Assembly: GCA_041394185.1 (NCBI GenBank)
Contig: JAWKIQ010000005.1
Coordinates: 200,001-264,000, forward strand
From: Acidimicrobiales bacterium
GTDB taxonomy: Bacteria; Actinomycetota; Acidimicrobiia; Acidimicrobiales; Poriferisodalaceae
DNA: 64,000 bases
Direction: 5' to 3'
The notes under the pieces were generated by a model. It saw only the letters and a list, made by a program, of their open reading frames with translations, did not search any database and was not told where the DNA came from. How positions within the stretch are numbered: the stretch's first letter is position 1; each line of letters starts with the position of its first letter. Below, in pieces: positions 1 to 8,372 of this stretch. Made by a program: the position numbers and the translations under genes.

Positions 1-684
1 CTTGGTCCCGTCGGGCTTCAGCAGCAGGGGGACGGTCAGCGCATGAGCTGCTCCCCCACTGCGCCGGCGGATCAGGTCAGCGCCGAGCACGATGTTGCCC
101 CACTGGTCGGAGCCGCCGATCTGCAGTTCGACGTTCTCGTTCTCGTGTAGCCACATGAAGTCGAAACCCTGCAACAGCATGTAGGAGAACTCGGTGTAGC
201 TGATGCCGTCGCCGCTCTCCATCCGGTTCTTCACAGACTCCTTGGCCACCATCTGGTTGACCGTGACGTGCTTGCCGACGTCGCGCAGGAAGTCGAGGTA
301 GCTGACCGGCCCGGTCCAGTCGTGGTTGTTGACCATGCGGGCAGCGTTGGAACCTTCGAAGTCGAGGAAACGCTCGAGTTGTCCCCGAATGGCGGCCAGG
401 TTGTGAGCGAGCGTCTCGTCGTCGAGCAGATTGCGCTCTGCGGACCGTCCCGACGGATCGCCGACCATGCCGGTGGACCCTCCGGCCAGCGCATAGGGAA
501 TGTGGCCGGCCAGCTGGAAGCGTCTGAGCGCCAGCAGTGGAACCAGGTTGCCTACGTGAAGCGAGTCGGCGGTCGGGTCGAACCCGCAATACAGCCGGAT
601 CGGTCCCGAGGCAAGTCGTGCCGCAAGAGCGCCACGGTCGGTGGTGTCGTGGATCAAACCACGTGCGCTGAGGTCCTCGAGCAT
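1..684 (-). CDS. tyrS: Tyrosyl-tRNA synthetase, C-terminal part outside window
   Basis: Class I aminoacyl-tRNA synthetase that charges tRNA-Tyr in the cytoplasm. The N-terminal 228 residues are present. They include the tyrosine-pocket segment YCGFDPTADSLHVGN, in which HVGN is the HIGH signature, then GGSTGMVGDPSG, and near the window edge LQIGGSDQWGN, which is characteristic of TyrS. The KMSKS loop and tRNA-binding domain lie beyond position 1. ATG at 684 is used; an in-frame GTG two codons upstream (690) is an alternative. The gene is divergent from the penicillin-binding protein gene across about 115 bases. Confidence 0.96.
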   Translation of the reverse strand, partial: MLEDLSARGLIHDTTDRGALAARLASGPIRLYCGFDPTADSLHVGNLVPLLALRRFQLAGHIPYALAGGSTGMVGDPSGRSAERNLLDDETLAHNLAAIRGQLERFLDFEGSNAARMVNNHDWTGPVSYLDFLRDVGKHVTVNQMVAKESVKNRMESGDGISYTEFSYMLLQGFDFMWLHENENVELQIGGSDQWGNIVLGADLIRRRSGGAAHALTVPLLLKPDGTK

Positions 685-800
685 GTTCACGCCCTACAGC
701 GTGGCACGCACGCCGACGGCACAAAACCGTTTATCCGACTGGCCCATCGTCGACTGGAAGAGAGCCGACGGGGAGGGATGTCGGCACGAGGAGGCAAGCC

Positions 801-3167
801 GTGAACGCGGCCGCAGCAACCAGGTCGAGAGTGGTGGCCGCAGTCGCGGCGGTGTCGATGCTGGCCGCCGGTTGTGCCTATACGACACCCGAGCTGCATG
901 CGAGCATCCCGCCCAACAGCGAAGCCTCGACGATCCTGGCGGCCAACGGCACCGAGCTGACGACCCTTCACGCCGGCGAGAACCGCACCGAGATAACACT
1001 CGACGAAGTGCCCGAGCACGTCCAGAACGCCATTGTCGCCGCCGAGGATCGGCGCTTTTGGACCCACATCGGCATCGACGTGCGCGGCATCCTGCGAGCT
1101 CTGCGCCGAAACGTCGACGAGGGCGCCGTGGTCGAAGGTGGTTCGACGATCACACAGCAGTTCGTGAAGAACGCCATCATCGGCAGCGACCGCACACTCG
1201 ACCGCAAGATCGAAGAAGCGTCGCTGGCGATTCAGGTAGAGCGCCAGTTCACGAAAGAAGAGATCCTCGAGTCGTATCTGAACACGATCTACTTCGGCGC
1301 TGGCGCCTACGGCATCGAGGCTGCCGCACAGATCTACTTCGGTATACCCGCCGCCGACCTCGACATCGCCCAGGGCGCACTTCTGGCCGGCCTGATCAAG
1401 GCGCCTTCGACCTACGACCCGTTCGTGAACGCAGAGGGCGCCATCGAGCGACGGACGTTCGTGCTCGACGCCATGGCCGACGAGGGCTACATCAGCGCCG
1501 ACGAGGCCGAGCAACTGGCCCAGACCGACATCGTGCTGGCCACCCCAGATCCCGAGTCGACCTACGACGGCGCCTATTTCGTCGAGGAGGTCAAGCGATT
1601 CATCCTCGAACACCCGGCGTTCGGGCGAACCTATGAAGAACGCGCCCGGCTGCTGTTCACCGGCGGCCTGACCATCGAGACCACCCTCGACCTGCGTCTC
1701 CAGGCGCTGGCCGAAGCATCGATGGAGCGGGTTCTGGTGGACCCATTCGACGACCCGGACGGCGCGCTGGTGGCGATGGACCCAGCGACCGGTCAGGTGA
1801 AGGCGATGGTGGGCGGCCGCGACTTCTTTGACGGCGGCCCACAGTCGAAGTTCAACCTGGCCACGCAAGGGCAGAGGCCATCGGGTTCGTCGTTCAAGCC
1901 AATCGTGCTGGCGGCCGCGCTGGAAGAGGGCATGGAACTGTCCACCCGCTACAGCGCTCCTGCCCACATGGACATCGAGGTCACGGGCGGCACCTGGGAG
2001 GTCGAGAACTACGGCGGCACCGAGGGTGGCGTGGTCGACCTGGTCGACGCAACCGTGAACTCGTACAACACGGCCTACGCGCAACTGGTGATGGACGTCG
2101 GCGCGGCCGACGCGGTGCGGGTGGCAGCCGGCATCGGTATCGACTCGCCGTTGATGGCCGTGCCGTCGGCGGTGTTGGGCGCCAACGACGTCAGCCCGCT
2201 GGACATGGCATCGGCCTACTCGTCGTTCGCAAACCGTGGCGTCCACAACGACCCGGTGTTCGTTACCAGGGTGCTCGGTCCTGACGGCGAGGTCATCTAT
2301 CAGCACGCTCCCTCTCCCCTGCGAGTGCTCGAACGCGAAACCGCGGACCAGGTGACACAGGTGCTGCAGCAGGTGATCTCGCGAGGCACGGGAGTCAGGG
2401 CCCGCATCGGGCGGCCCGCGGCCGGCAAGACCGGAACCGGCCAGAACTGGGCCGATGCCTGGTTCGTCGGCTACACGCCCGAGCTGGTGACCAGCGTGTG
2501 GGTCGGGTTCGCCGAAGGGCAGGTTCCGATGGTGCCGCCAACCACTCGCATACGAGTCACCGGCGGCACCTGGCCCGCGGAAGTGTGGCAGATGTTCATG
2601 ACCTCGGCTCTGGCCGAAACGCCCGCAAGCGACTTCGAGCTGGGCGACCCGATCGAAGACGAACCATCCGCCGACGACAGTGCTGGCGACTCCCAAGACC
2701 GGGTCGATGCAGGCGACGACGCGGCTGCAGCCGACGAAGTCGTAGCACCGGGTGAGCTGGTGAGCGACGTCGTAGGCATGCGCAGTGACCTGGCCAGCGA
2801 CATCTTGACCCGCGCCGGGTTCGTGGTCTCGACCGAGTCGGTGCCCGACGACCAGTATCCGCCCGGAGTCGTCGCGTCGATGAAACCTTCCGGCGAGTCG
2901 ATCGTGCCGTCGGGCAGCGAGGTCGTGCTGTATGTCGCCAACGGGCAGAAGGTCCGCAGGGTGCCCGACGTGTTGGGCGAAGGAGTCGAGGCCGCGACCG
3001 CGATGGTGCTGGGCGCAGGCTACGAGGTCGAAATAGTGGTCGAGGCCGAGGACAACCCCGAGGCCGCAGAGATCCGCGCCGGCCAGGTGTGGAAGGTCGA
3101 CCCCGGAACGCACTCGCCGCTGGAACCCGGCCAGACCGTGACGATCTGGGCAAACCCAGCGCTGTGA
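801..3167 (+). CDS. Bifunctional class A penicillin-binding protein with two PASTA domains
   Basis: Polymerises and cross-links peptidoglycan outside the membrane. Order of parts: an N-terminal hydrophobic stretch (residues 10-25); a GT51 glycosyltransferase with EDRRFWTHIGID (Glu82 is the expected catalytic residue) and GGSTITQQF; a transpeptidase with the SxxK motif SSFK (Ser363), SYN (421-423) and KTG (543-545); then an acidic linker and two PASTA domains (about 650-712 and 714-788). The GTG start has a strong GAGGAGG seven bases upstream (788-794). The N-terminus ends LAAGC, resembling a lipobox with Cys25, and there is almost no cytoplasmic tail. This is a PonA-like protein; I assign no specific symbol. 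Confidence 0.95.
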   Translation: MNAAAATRSRVVAAVAAVSMLAAGCAYTTPELHASIPPNSEASTILAANGTELTTLHAGENRTEITLDEVPEHVQNAIVAAEDRRFWTHIGIDVRGILRALRRNVDEGAVVEGGSTITQQFVKNAIIGSDRTLDRKIEEASLAIQVERQFTKEEILESYLNTIYFGAGAYGIEAAAQIYFGIPAADLDIAQGALLAGLIKAPSTYDPFVNAEGAIERRTFVLDAMADEGYISADEAEQLAQTDIVLATPDPESTYDGAYFVEEVKRFILEHPAFGRTYEERARLLFTGGLTIETTLDLRLQALAEASMERVLVDPFDDPDGALVAMDPATGQVKAMVGGRDFFDGGPQSKFNLATQGQRPSGSSFKPIVLAAALEEGMELSTRYSAPAHMDIEVTGGTWEVENYGGTEGGVVDLVDATVNSYNTAYAQLVMDVGAADAVRVAAGIGIDSPLMAVPSAVLGANDVSPLDMASAYSSFANRGVHNDPVFVTRVLGPDGEVIYQHAPSPLRVLERETADQVTQVLQQVISRGTGVRARIGRPAAGKTGTGQNWADAWFVGYTPELVTSVWVGFAEGQVPMVPPTTRIRVTGGTWPAEVWQMFMTSALAETPASDFELGDPIEDEPSADDSAGDSQDRVDAGDDAAAADEVVAPGELVSDVVGMRSDLASDILTRAGFVVSTESVPDDQYPPGVVASMKPSGESIVPSGSEVVLYVANGQKVRRVPDVLGEGVEAATAMVLGAGYEVEIVVEAEDNPEAAEIRAGQVWKVDPGTHSPLEPGQTVTIWANPAL

Positions 3168-3174
3168 CACACGG

Positions 3175-3432
3175 CTAGATGCCGACGCCCAGGTAGTACG
3201 AAACGAAGTACCCGAGGCTGATCATCGACGAGATCGCCAACCCGTAGCCGAACCCGGGGAACACCCCTTCGAAGATCAGCTTGCCGCCCGCGACCAGGCA
3301 AACCAGACCCACGGCGGGGGGCCACATGAGCCCGGGTGCCAGCCAGAAGAAGAACCAGCCGACCACGAGCCCGGCCGCCAGGCCCACGGCCCACTCTAGG
3401 AAGCGAAGAAGGATCGCCTGGAACTGCTCCAC
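3175..3432 (-). CDS. Small integral membrane protein, unknown function
   Basis: An 85-residue protein made almost entirely of hydrophobic segments. About three membrane helices can be seen: around WAVGLAAGLVVGWFFFWL, PPAVGLVCLVAGG and AISSMISLGYFVSYYLGV. No catalytic motif is visible and I do not recognise a family. The GTG start at 3432 lies 11 bases after the NUDIX gene stop, with GAGGGT spanning that stop as a possible ribosome-binding site, so the two are probably co-transcribed. It converges on the penicillin-binding protein gene, with seven bases between the stops. Confidence 0.6.
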   Translation of the reverse strand: MEQFQAILLRFLEWAVGLAAGLVVGWFFFWLAPGLMWPPAVGLVCLVAGGKLIFEGVFPGFGYGLAISSMISLGYFVSYYLGVGI

Positions 3433-3443
3433 GACGGTGAAAC

Positions 3444-4082
3444 TTACCCTCTGGCCCCAGCCGACTGACGGCGCATCAGCTCGAAGCCTCGATGGGCCAG
3501 GCGCTTGGTGCTGGCATCGAGAGCGAGCTCGGGCGAGTCGAGCTGACCAGAGGTCACCCAGCGCAGCTCTTCGGACTCGTGGTTGCCGCTGACGACCGAC
3601 CCGGCAGGGGCCTGCACTATGAAGCGAAGGTCCAGGTGCAGGTGGTCGGGCTCGGAAGACTTGCGGTTGACGAACAGGTGGATGTCGACGTCGACGGGCT
3701 GGGTCCACACCCGCAACCCCTCGATTCCGGATTCCTCTGATGCCTCCAGCAGCGCGACACGGGCCAGGTTGGCCTCGCCGTCAGCGTGACCCCCGGGCTG
3801 CAACCAGCGCTGGATCTTCGAGTGGAACAGCACCAGCCCGTGTTCGCCCGTGCTGTCTACTACCCAAGCCGACCCCGTCAGATGGCCCGTCACGCAGGTG
3901 CGGTGCAACGCGTCGGGGTGCGAGTCGATGAACTCGAGAACCTCGGCGCGATACCGCGCCGAGTCGTCGCAGGCCGCCTCCAGGTCGTGCACCAGGCCAC
4001 GTGCGGTCTCCAGATGCGACTCGGACTGGAGTTGTTCCAGGGAGGCCCAGCGCGGCCCTTCGGGTGCGGTTTCGAAATCCAC
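3444..4082 (-). CDS. NUDIX hydrolase
   Basis: Predicted pyrophosphohydrolase acting on a nucleoside diphosphate linked to some other moiety; the substrate is unknown. The Nudix region reads LQPGGHADGEANLARVALLE followed by ASEESGI, which keeps the PGGH entry and the EExG core. The usual Arg before the first Glu is Leu, and the first acidic position is shifted by one. About 212 residues from GTG 4082; an upstream ATG at 4151 would overlap the preceding mpg gene, so the internal start is preferred although its ribosome-binding site is weak. It lies in a minus-strand run with mpg upstream and a small membrane protein downstream, which suits a nucleotide or DNA damage clean-up role (inference). 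Confidence 0.85.
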   Translation of the reverse strand: MDFETAPEGPRWASLEQLQSESHLETARGLVHDLEAACDDSARYRAEVLEFIDSHPDALHRTCVTGHLTGSAWVVDSTGEHGLVLFHSKIQRWLQPGGHADGEANLARVALLEASEESGIEGLRVWTQPVDVDIHLFVNRKSSEPDHLHLDLRFIVQAPAGSVVSGNHESEELRWVTSGQLDSPELALDASTKRLAHRGFELMRRQSAGARG

Positions 4083-4111
4083 GGTCGACCAACCTAACGC
4101 CCACCCGCGGG

Positions 4112-4672
4112 TCAGGCGCGGCTCACGTTCGGATCGCCGTCCACATACCACCGCCAGGGCAGCTCGGCCCCGCGTGTCAGACCGATGCGGGTGGTGACGA
4201 CCGGCTCTCGAGGAGCGGGCAGGCCGTCGTCGAGCAACTCCAGTGGCGGCACCGACAGGTCATGGCCGTCGAGCGCACCGTCGACCCCCAGGGCCTGACA
4301 CAGCTTCGCAGGGCCGCTGCACAGGTCGCGCTCGCGCTTGGCCTTGGGGCGACGCTGCCACATGAGCTCTACGCCCTCTATTGGAGATAGGGCCCTGATG
4401 AGCACCGCGGAGGCGGTCCCCTGCTGGCCCACGACCACGTTCAGGCACCAATGCATGCCATAGGTGAAATAGACGTAGGCGAAACCGGCGGGGCCGAACA
4501 TCACCTCGGTGCGAGGGGTTCGCCCCCTGAATGCATGCGATCCGGGATCGTCGGCGCCGCGGTATGCCTCGACCTCGACGATGCGTCCCGATGCTGCGCC
4601 GCATCGGATGATCTTGTTCAGCAAAAGCGGTGCGACATCCAGCGCGTCGCCGGCCAGGTCTGCGAGTGGCAC
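4112..4672 (-). CDS. mpg: 3-methyladenine DNA glycosylase (AAG/MPG family)
   Basis: Base-excision repair enzyme that removes alkylated and deaminated purines. Family marks seen: IVEVEAYRGADDPGSHAFRG (the catalytic Glu lies in VEVEAY), then RTEVMFGPAGFAYVYFTYGM, and near the end CSGPAKLCQALGVDG. About 186 residues from GTG 4672, a little under the usual 190-210. Longer in-frame versions would need a TTG start close to the thioesterase stop at 4720, so the exact start is uncertain. It lies 47 bases downstream of the thioesterase gene and 29 bases upstream of the NUDIX gene on the same strand. Confidence 0.92.
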   Translation of the reverse strand: MPLADLAGDALDVAPLLLNKIIRCGAASGRIVEVEAYRGADDPGSHAFRGRTPRTEVMFGPAGFAYVYFTYGMHWCLNVVVGQQGTASAVLIRALSPIEGVELMWQRRPKAKRERDLCSGPAKLCQALGVDGALDGHDLSVPPLELLDDGLPAPREPVVTTRIGLTRGAELPWRWYVDGDPNVSRA

Positions 4673-4719
4673 CGGGTTCAAACCTGGTCGCCCCTCGGAT
4701 GCCGACGTGTCTCCCGGTT

Positions 4720-5130
4720 TCAACTGGGACGATCGACGGCGGGGCCGAACGCCTCGACCACCTCTACCGGCGTGGGCATGGTCTGGGTGGTGCCCAGCTG
4801 CACCGAGACATAGAGCACCGTCGAGGTGAATACAGGCCGGCCCTCGACGCTGCCCGCGTAGCCCAGCTCGAACGACGTGTTGCCCCACCTGACCGCGGCG
4901 ACGTCGACGTCGACCACGTCACCGTTGCCTGCCGACCCCTGCCACTCGATGTCGATCTTCTTCATCATCATGTCCCAGCCCAGATCGCGCAGATCTCCGA
5001 GGGTGCTCATGAAGTGCTCGAGGGTGTCGTCGATGTAGGCCATGTAGTGGGCGTTGAACACCACACCCTGCTGGTCGACCTCGCCGTACCTGACCCTGAT
5101 CGAGTTGCGGAAACGCGAACTGAACGCCAC
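4720..5130 (-). CDS. Acyl-CoA thioesterase, 4HBT (YbgC-like) hotdog fold
   Basis: Predicted hydrolase of short or aromatic acyl-CoA thioesters. The 136-residue length suits a single hotdog domain. The N-terminal VRYGEVDQQGVVFNAHYMAY carries the family Asp (Asp19) followed by the GVVF.AHY helix typical of the 4-hydroxybenzoyl-CoA thioesterase group. GTG at 5130 begins just before that motif. It heads a minus-strand set with mpg and NUDIX and is divergent from the alpha/beta hydrolase at 5191 across 60 bases. The substrate cannot be read from sequence. Confidence 0.85.
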   Translation of the reverse strand: MAFSSRFRNSIRVRYGEVDQQGVVFNAHYMAYIDDTLEHFMSTLGDLRDLGWDMMMKKIDIEWQGSAGNGDVVDVDVAAVRWGNTSFELGYAGSVEGRPVFTSTVLYVSVQLGTTQTMPTPVEVVEAFGPAVDRPS

Positions 5131-5190
5131 TCCACGATCTTGCCACCTGCGAAGGGGATGCCCGCAGCCCGGTCGCGTACGATCGCCGCC

Positions 5191-6129
5191 GTGCCCAACC
5201 GCTTCGAACCCCGCCAGCACCGGATCGACGTCGGTGCGCTGACCCTGAACCACCTGGACTATTCGGATTTGCTGAACAACAGAGCGCCGCTGGGAACCAT
5301 CCTCACGCTTCACGGCCAGGCCGACTCGGCGTGGAGCATGCATTCGATCGCGCTCGAATTCGGCGATCGATATCGGGTGCTCAGCCTCGACCTGCGCGGC
5401 CACGGCCTGAGCGATCGGGGCGGTTACGCGGTGTTGCAGATGGTCGCGGACCTGGCCGGTGCCATCGACGCTCTGGACCTGACCGACCCGATCATCGTCG
5501 GCCACTCGCTTGGCGGGCAGGTTTCGTCGCAGTTCTGCGGGATCTACCCCGCGGTGGCCCGCGCTCTGGTTCTGGTCGAAGGAATGGGCCCACCGGTCGA
5601 CTCCAGACGGCCGAGCGCAGGAGTCGAGCTGACCGACGACCAGGCCCAACTCGCATGGGCCCGCCGGGTCGCCGACCTGATGCGCCAGCCCTATCGCAGC
5701 CGAACCTTCGACGACCTCGATGCCGCGGTCGAGCGCTTCAGAGCCGGCCACCCCGGACTGTCACCCGATCGGGCGCTGCACCTGGTCGAGCGCTCGACGC
5801 GCGTGCTCGACAACGGCGCCCACGAATGGCTGTTCGACCCCGCCACCCGCGACTGGCTCGCCGGACACGACCAGGAACGCGCCTACCAGAGGTGGCGCTC
5901 GATCGACTGCCCGGTGTTGGTGGTGAACGGTGGCGACGCCTGGGCACGCTTCTGGTCGCAAGGACCGTCGGCCGGAGCCGTCAGATACTCCGACGCCGCC
6001 CACGCGCAGCGGATGGCGAACTTCGCCAACGCCTACGAGGTGGTGATCCCGGCGGCCGGGCACATGGTTCAGTACGACCAGCCCGAAGCCCTCAATCAGG
6101 CCATCGACGAGTTCCTGACCCGGCTCTAG
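5191..6129 (+). CDS. Alpha/beta hydrolase
   Basis: Serine hydrolase of 312 residues. Visible marks: oxyanion segment LTLHGQADSAWSMH, strand LSLDLRGHGLSDRGG, nucleophile elbow GHSLGGQ (Ser106), and a C-terminal AGHMVQYDQPEAL with catalytic His291. The spacing fits haloperoxidase-like esterases and lactonases; the substrate is unknown. GTG at 5191 follows a short divergent region. The stop is embedded in CTAG at 6126-6129, shared head-on with the stop of the next gene. Confidence 0.88.
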   Translation: MPNRFEPRQHRIDVGALTLNHLDYSDLLNNRAPLGTILTLHGQADSAWSMHSIALEFGDRYRVLSLDLRGHGLSDRGGYAVLQMVADLAGAIDALDLTDPIIVGHSLGGQVSSQFCGIYPAVARALVLVEGMGPPVDSRRPSAGVELTDDQAQLAWARRVADLMRQPYRSRTFDDLDAAVERFRAGHPGLSPDRALHLVERSTRVLDNGAHEWLFDPATRDWLAGHDQERAYQRWRSIDCPVLVVNGGDAWARFWSQGPSAGAVRYSDAAHAQRMANFANAYEVVIPAAGHMVQYDQPEALNQAIDEFLTRL

Positions 6130-6833
6130 TCGACCACGTCCTCGGGCTGGAACCCGCCATAGGGGCTCCACGCCTTGTCGAGGATCTCGCCAGGGTCACC
6201 CTGCCAGTCGAGCGCCTCGACCTGTGCCCGACTGCGCCGCCCGCTGTAGGAACGGACGAAGTCGAACGCGCTGGCATGAAGCGAAACGCCCGATGCGGTC
6301 AGGTCTTCTCGTGGTCGCCACGTGCCCACCCCTTCGATCTCGAGGGCGATCGACTGGCCCAACACCTCGCCCACACCATCCACACAGCGCCGGGCGTACA
6401 CCGCGGCGGTCGACACCAGCGCAGCATCTTGCCGGTCGATGGCCAACCCCAGCGCTTGCTGGATGTCGTGCAGATGCACCAACAGGTCGGCAGCCAGCCG
6501 ACCAGACATGGTCGGAAGTGTCATCAGCACCGAACGAACCTCGTCCTCGTAGCCGACCCACTCGCGACAGACCTCACCGACCGATACACCCCGACGCAGC
6601 TCGACGTTGTAGCCGGTGCGTTCGTCGGAACCCAGATCGGTGCGGAGGCCGCCGACCAGATCGGCATTCAGGCCGCAAACGTGCGCCACGACATCGGCAA
6701 CCGACCAGGCCGGGCACATCGGCACGATCGTCGACAGAGACCGGTTGTCGAGCCCACCAACGAAGTCGATGAAGCGATCGCGCAACTCGACGTACCCCTG
6801 CCAATCTCGCCGGTCGTCAACTACATCACCCAC
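6126..6833 (-). CDS. Maleylpyruvate isomerase / mycothiol-dependent (TIGR03083-type) DinB-like protein
   Basis: A 235-residue helical-bundle protein of the actinobacterial group that includes mycothiol-dependent maleylpyruvate isomerase. The N-terminal CPAWSVADVVAHVCG is the family hallmark, with His51 as a likely metal ligand. The later LLVHLHDIQQALG supplies further His ligands. The real substrate may differ, because most members are uncharacterised. GTG at 6833 is preceded by GGAG at a good distance. An mshD gene at 62.6 kb shows that mycothiol synthesis is likely. The gene sits just downstream of the 33-base tandem repeats and converges on the alpha/beta hydrolase with a four-base stop overlap. 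Confidence 0.85.
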   Translation of the reverse strand: MGDVVDDRRDWQGYVELRDRFIDFVGGLDNRSLSTIVPMCPAWSVADVVAHVCGLNADLVGGLRTDLGSDERTGYNVELRRGVSVGEVCREWVGYEDEVRSVLMTLPTMSGRLAADLLVHLHDIQQALGLAIDRQDAALVSTAAVYARRCVDGVGEVLGQSIALEIEGVGTWRPREDLTASGVSLHASAFDFVRSYSGRRSRAQVEALDWQGDPGEILDKAWSPYGGFQPEDVVD

Positions 6834-6846
6834 TAGAACTCCGTTC

Positions 6847-6936
6847 GGTCAGAGGTCGATGACCTCTTCTCTACCCTCTGGTCAGAGGTCAATGACCTCT
6901 TCTCTACCCTCTGGTCAGAGGTCAATGACCTCTTCT
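6847..6936 (-). repeat. 33-bp tandem repeat, nearly three copies, from a gene's 3' end
   Basis: Copies begin at 6847, 6880 and 6913, a period of 33 bases; the third is partial. Each contains the perfect palindrome AGAGGTCAATGACCTCT; the first copy has G for A at the centre. Read on the minus strand, the copy at 6913 encodes the last residues EEVIDL and the TGA of the zinc-ribbon gene. The next two repeat the same codons plus stop beyond the gene. One base differs between copies 1 and 2, so the duplication looks recent. Confidence 0.95.
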
Positions 6937-7190
6937 AGGACATCGCCGAGGCGTTCGGCGAACGACTTCTTGCGCCTCTTCTTGCCCTTGTCCGGCTTGA
7001 CCTTGCCGCCTGCCGACGCAACGGGCTCGAAACCAACCGCGTCCCGAGGTGCTGGGTCCACAGAGCCGGCCAACTTGTCCAGCTCGCCCCGATCTAGCCA
7101 CATCCCCTTGCAGTTCGGGCAGACATCGATCTCGATACCCGATCTGAAAACGGGCTCGAGCGAACGGTCGATGCAAAGCGGGCAGTTCAT
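6915..7190 (-). CDS. TFIIB-type zinc-ribbon protein
   Basis: A 91-residue protein. The first 30 residues hold a four-cysteine zinc ribbon (Cys3, Cys6, Cys24, Cys27; pattern CPLC...CPNCKGMW) followed by LDRGELDKL, the usual signature of the bacterial zf-TFIIB family. A basic, lysine-rich middle (GKKRRKKSF) follows, then the acidic tail. The biochemical role of these proteins is not established. The ATG overlaps the stop of the upstream coiled-coil gene in ATGA, implying translational coupling. The last six codons and stop are the source unit of the tandem repeat downstream. Confidence 0.88.
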   Translation of the reverse strand: MNCPLCIDRSLEPVFRSGIEIDVCPNCKGMWLDRGELDKLAGSVDPAPRDAVGFEPVASAGGKVKPDKGKKRRKKSFAERLGDVLEEVIDL

Positions 7191-7711
7191 CGGCCTCCCC
7201 TTGGGTCTCTGGTCACGATCGGGAACTGGGCTTCTAGCTCGGCATGAGCGGCCCGCAACGCGGCCGCGTCGCCGTTCAGAGCATCGAGGTGCTGTTGGGC
7301 GGTTCCAACACCCGTCACAGACGACTCGACCACCTCGGCGGCGTACGACTCGAGATCGGCAAGTGTGGCCGCGACCCGCTGGTCGAGATCATCGAGCGAG
7401 TTCTTCAACCGCTGAACCGACTCGAAGCGGCGGCGCAGGCTGATGATCTCGGGCGAGTCCGCAGCGGTCGGGTCGGGTCTGCGCCGCAGAGCGACCTTCA
7501 GTTCGTCGCCCGCGCGATGTCCACCGAGTTGGTCGATCGCACCCACCAACGAGGCGCGGTCCGATGTGGCCTCGAGCAACGCCGACTCGACGGCCGACAA
7601 CCTCACAGCGACCGAGGCATCGTCGGTGCGGGCCAGCACCAAAGTCCGCGCCTGATCGAAGCGCTGCCTCCATGGAGGTTCGGGCTGGCGTTCGCGCCGA
7701 CGCAGGATCAT
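7187..7711 (-). CDS. Coiled-coil protein, unknown function
   Basis: A 174-residue protein without a recognised domain. From about residue 70 it is rich in Leu, Ala, Glu, Asp and Arg in heptad-like order (SLRRRFESVQRLKNSLDDLD, then RVAATLADLESYAAEVVES), predicting long helices or a coiled coil. No signal peptide or membrane segment is seen. ATG at 7711 is used. Its stop overlaps the zinc-ribbon start (ATGA), so the two may work together. It is divergent from the methyltransferase across 48 bases. Confidence 0.65.
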   Translation of the reverse strand: MILRRRERQPEPPWRQRFDQARTLVLARTDDASVAVRLSAVESALLEATSDRASLVGAIDQLGGHRAGDELKVALRRRPDPTAADSPEIISLRRRFESVQRLKNSLDDLDQRVAATLADLESYAAEVVESSVTGVGTAQQHLDALNGDAAALRAAHAELEAQFPIVTRDPRGGR

Positions 7712-7759
7712 GTCACTACTCTGCCTGGAGTCGAGCCCAAGCCCACCCTCGGAGCAGTC

Positions 7760-8362
7760 ATGGAAGCGCCAGTTCCCAACCACCACGCGCATCACCCCGG
7801 ATTCTCCGGCTGGGAGGGTCTGAAGGCGGCTGTGCGATTCCTGAAGGTCGGAACCGACGCCGGAGTTGCGTGCGACCTCGTCGGCATCGGGCCAGGCGAT
7901 CACCTGGTGGACATCGGCAGTGGGCCGGGCGTGGCGGTGCGCGAAGCCGTGAGGCGCGGCGCCACAGCGGTGGCAGTAGACCCGGCCGAGGTCATGATCG
8001 AGGTGGGCAAGCGCCGCAACGATCACCCATCGATTCAGTGGAGGACCGGTGCCGCCGAAGCCCTGCCCGTCGAAGACAGCAGCGCCACGGTGGTCTGGTC
8101 GATGGCAACCGTGCACCACTGGCAAGACGTCGACGCCGGGCTGACCGAGGTCGGGCGGGTGCTGCAGCCCGGTGGCAGGTTCCTGGCGATAGAGCGGTAC
8201 CTACGCGGAGACGGAACCGACATCACCGACCACGGTTGGCTCGAGTCACAAGCCGAGGTGTTCATGACCGCGTGCGCAGCGCACGGCCTCGGTGATGTTC
8301 GCCTGACCACCAGCCAGGCGTCGCGAGGGAAGCTGTTGTGCGTCCTGGCCACCAAGGCCTGA
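7760..8362 (+). CDS. Class I SAM-dependent methyltransferase
   Basis: A 200-residue enzyme with the Rossmann-type AdoMet site VDIGSGPGVAVREA (motif I), an acidic residue at the end of strand 2 (AVAVDPAEVM), AAEALPVEDSSATVV (motifs II-III region) and LQPGGRFLAIERYL. The layout matches the UbiE/Methyltransf_11 group that acts on small molecules. The substrate is unknown. ATG 7760 has GGAGCAG upstream at 7751; longer in-frame extensions lack such a site and would overlap the divergent gene. Confidence 0.87.
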   Translation: MEAPVPNHHAHHPGFSGWEGLKAAVRFLKVGTDAGVACDLVGIGPGDHLVDIGSGPGVAVREAVRRGATAVAVDPAEVMIEVGKRRNDHPSIQWRTGAAEALPVEDSSATVVWSMATVHHWQDVDAGLTEVGRVLQPGGRFLAIERYLRGDGTDITDHGWLESQAEVFMTACAAHGLGDVRLTTSQASRGKLLCVLATKA

Positions 8363-8372
8363 GCGCCCTATC

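Noticed and set aside
687..3170. Long open frame antisense to the penicillin-binding protein gene
   Set aside because: High GC keeps the opposite frame open; its residues show no domain, while the plus strand has all PBP motifs and a strong ribosome-binding site.
4112..4888. Longer mpg start upstream at 4888
   Set aside because: Residues before the GTG at 4672 do not look like the family and would run deep into the thioesterase gene.
6847..6936. CRISPR-like short repeats
   Set aside because: The copies are directly adjacent without spacers and encode a gene end; no cas genes are near.
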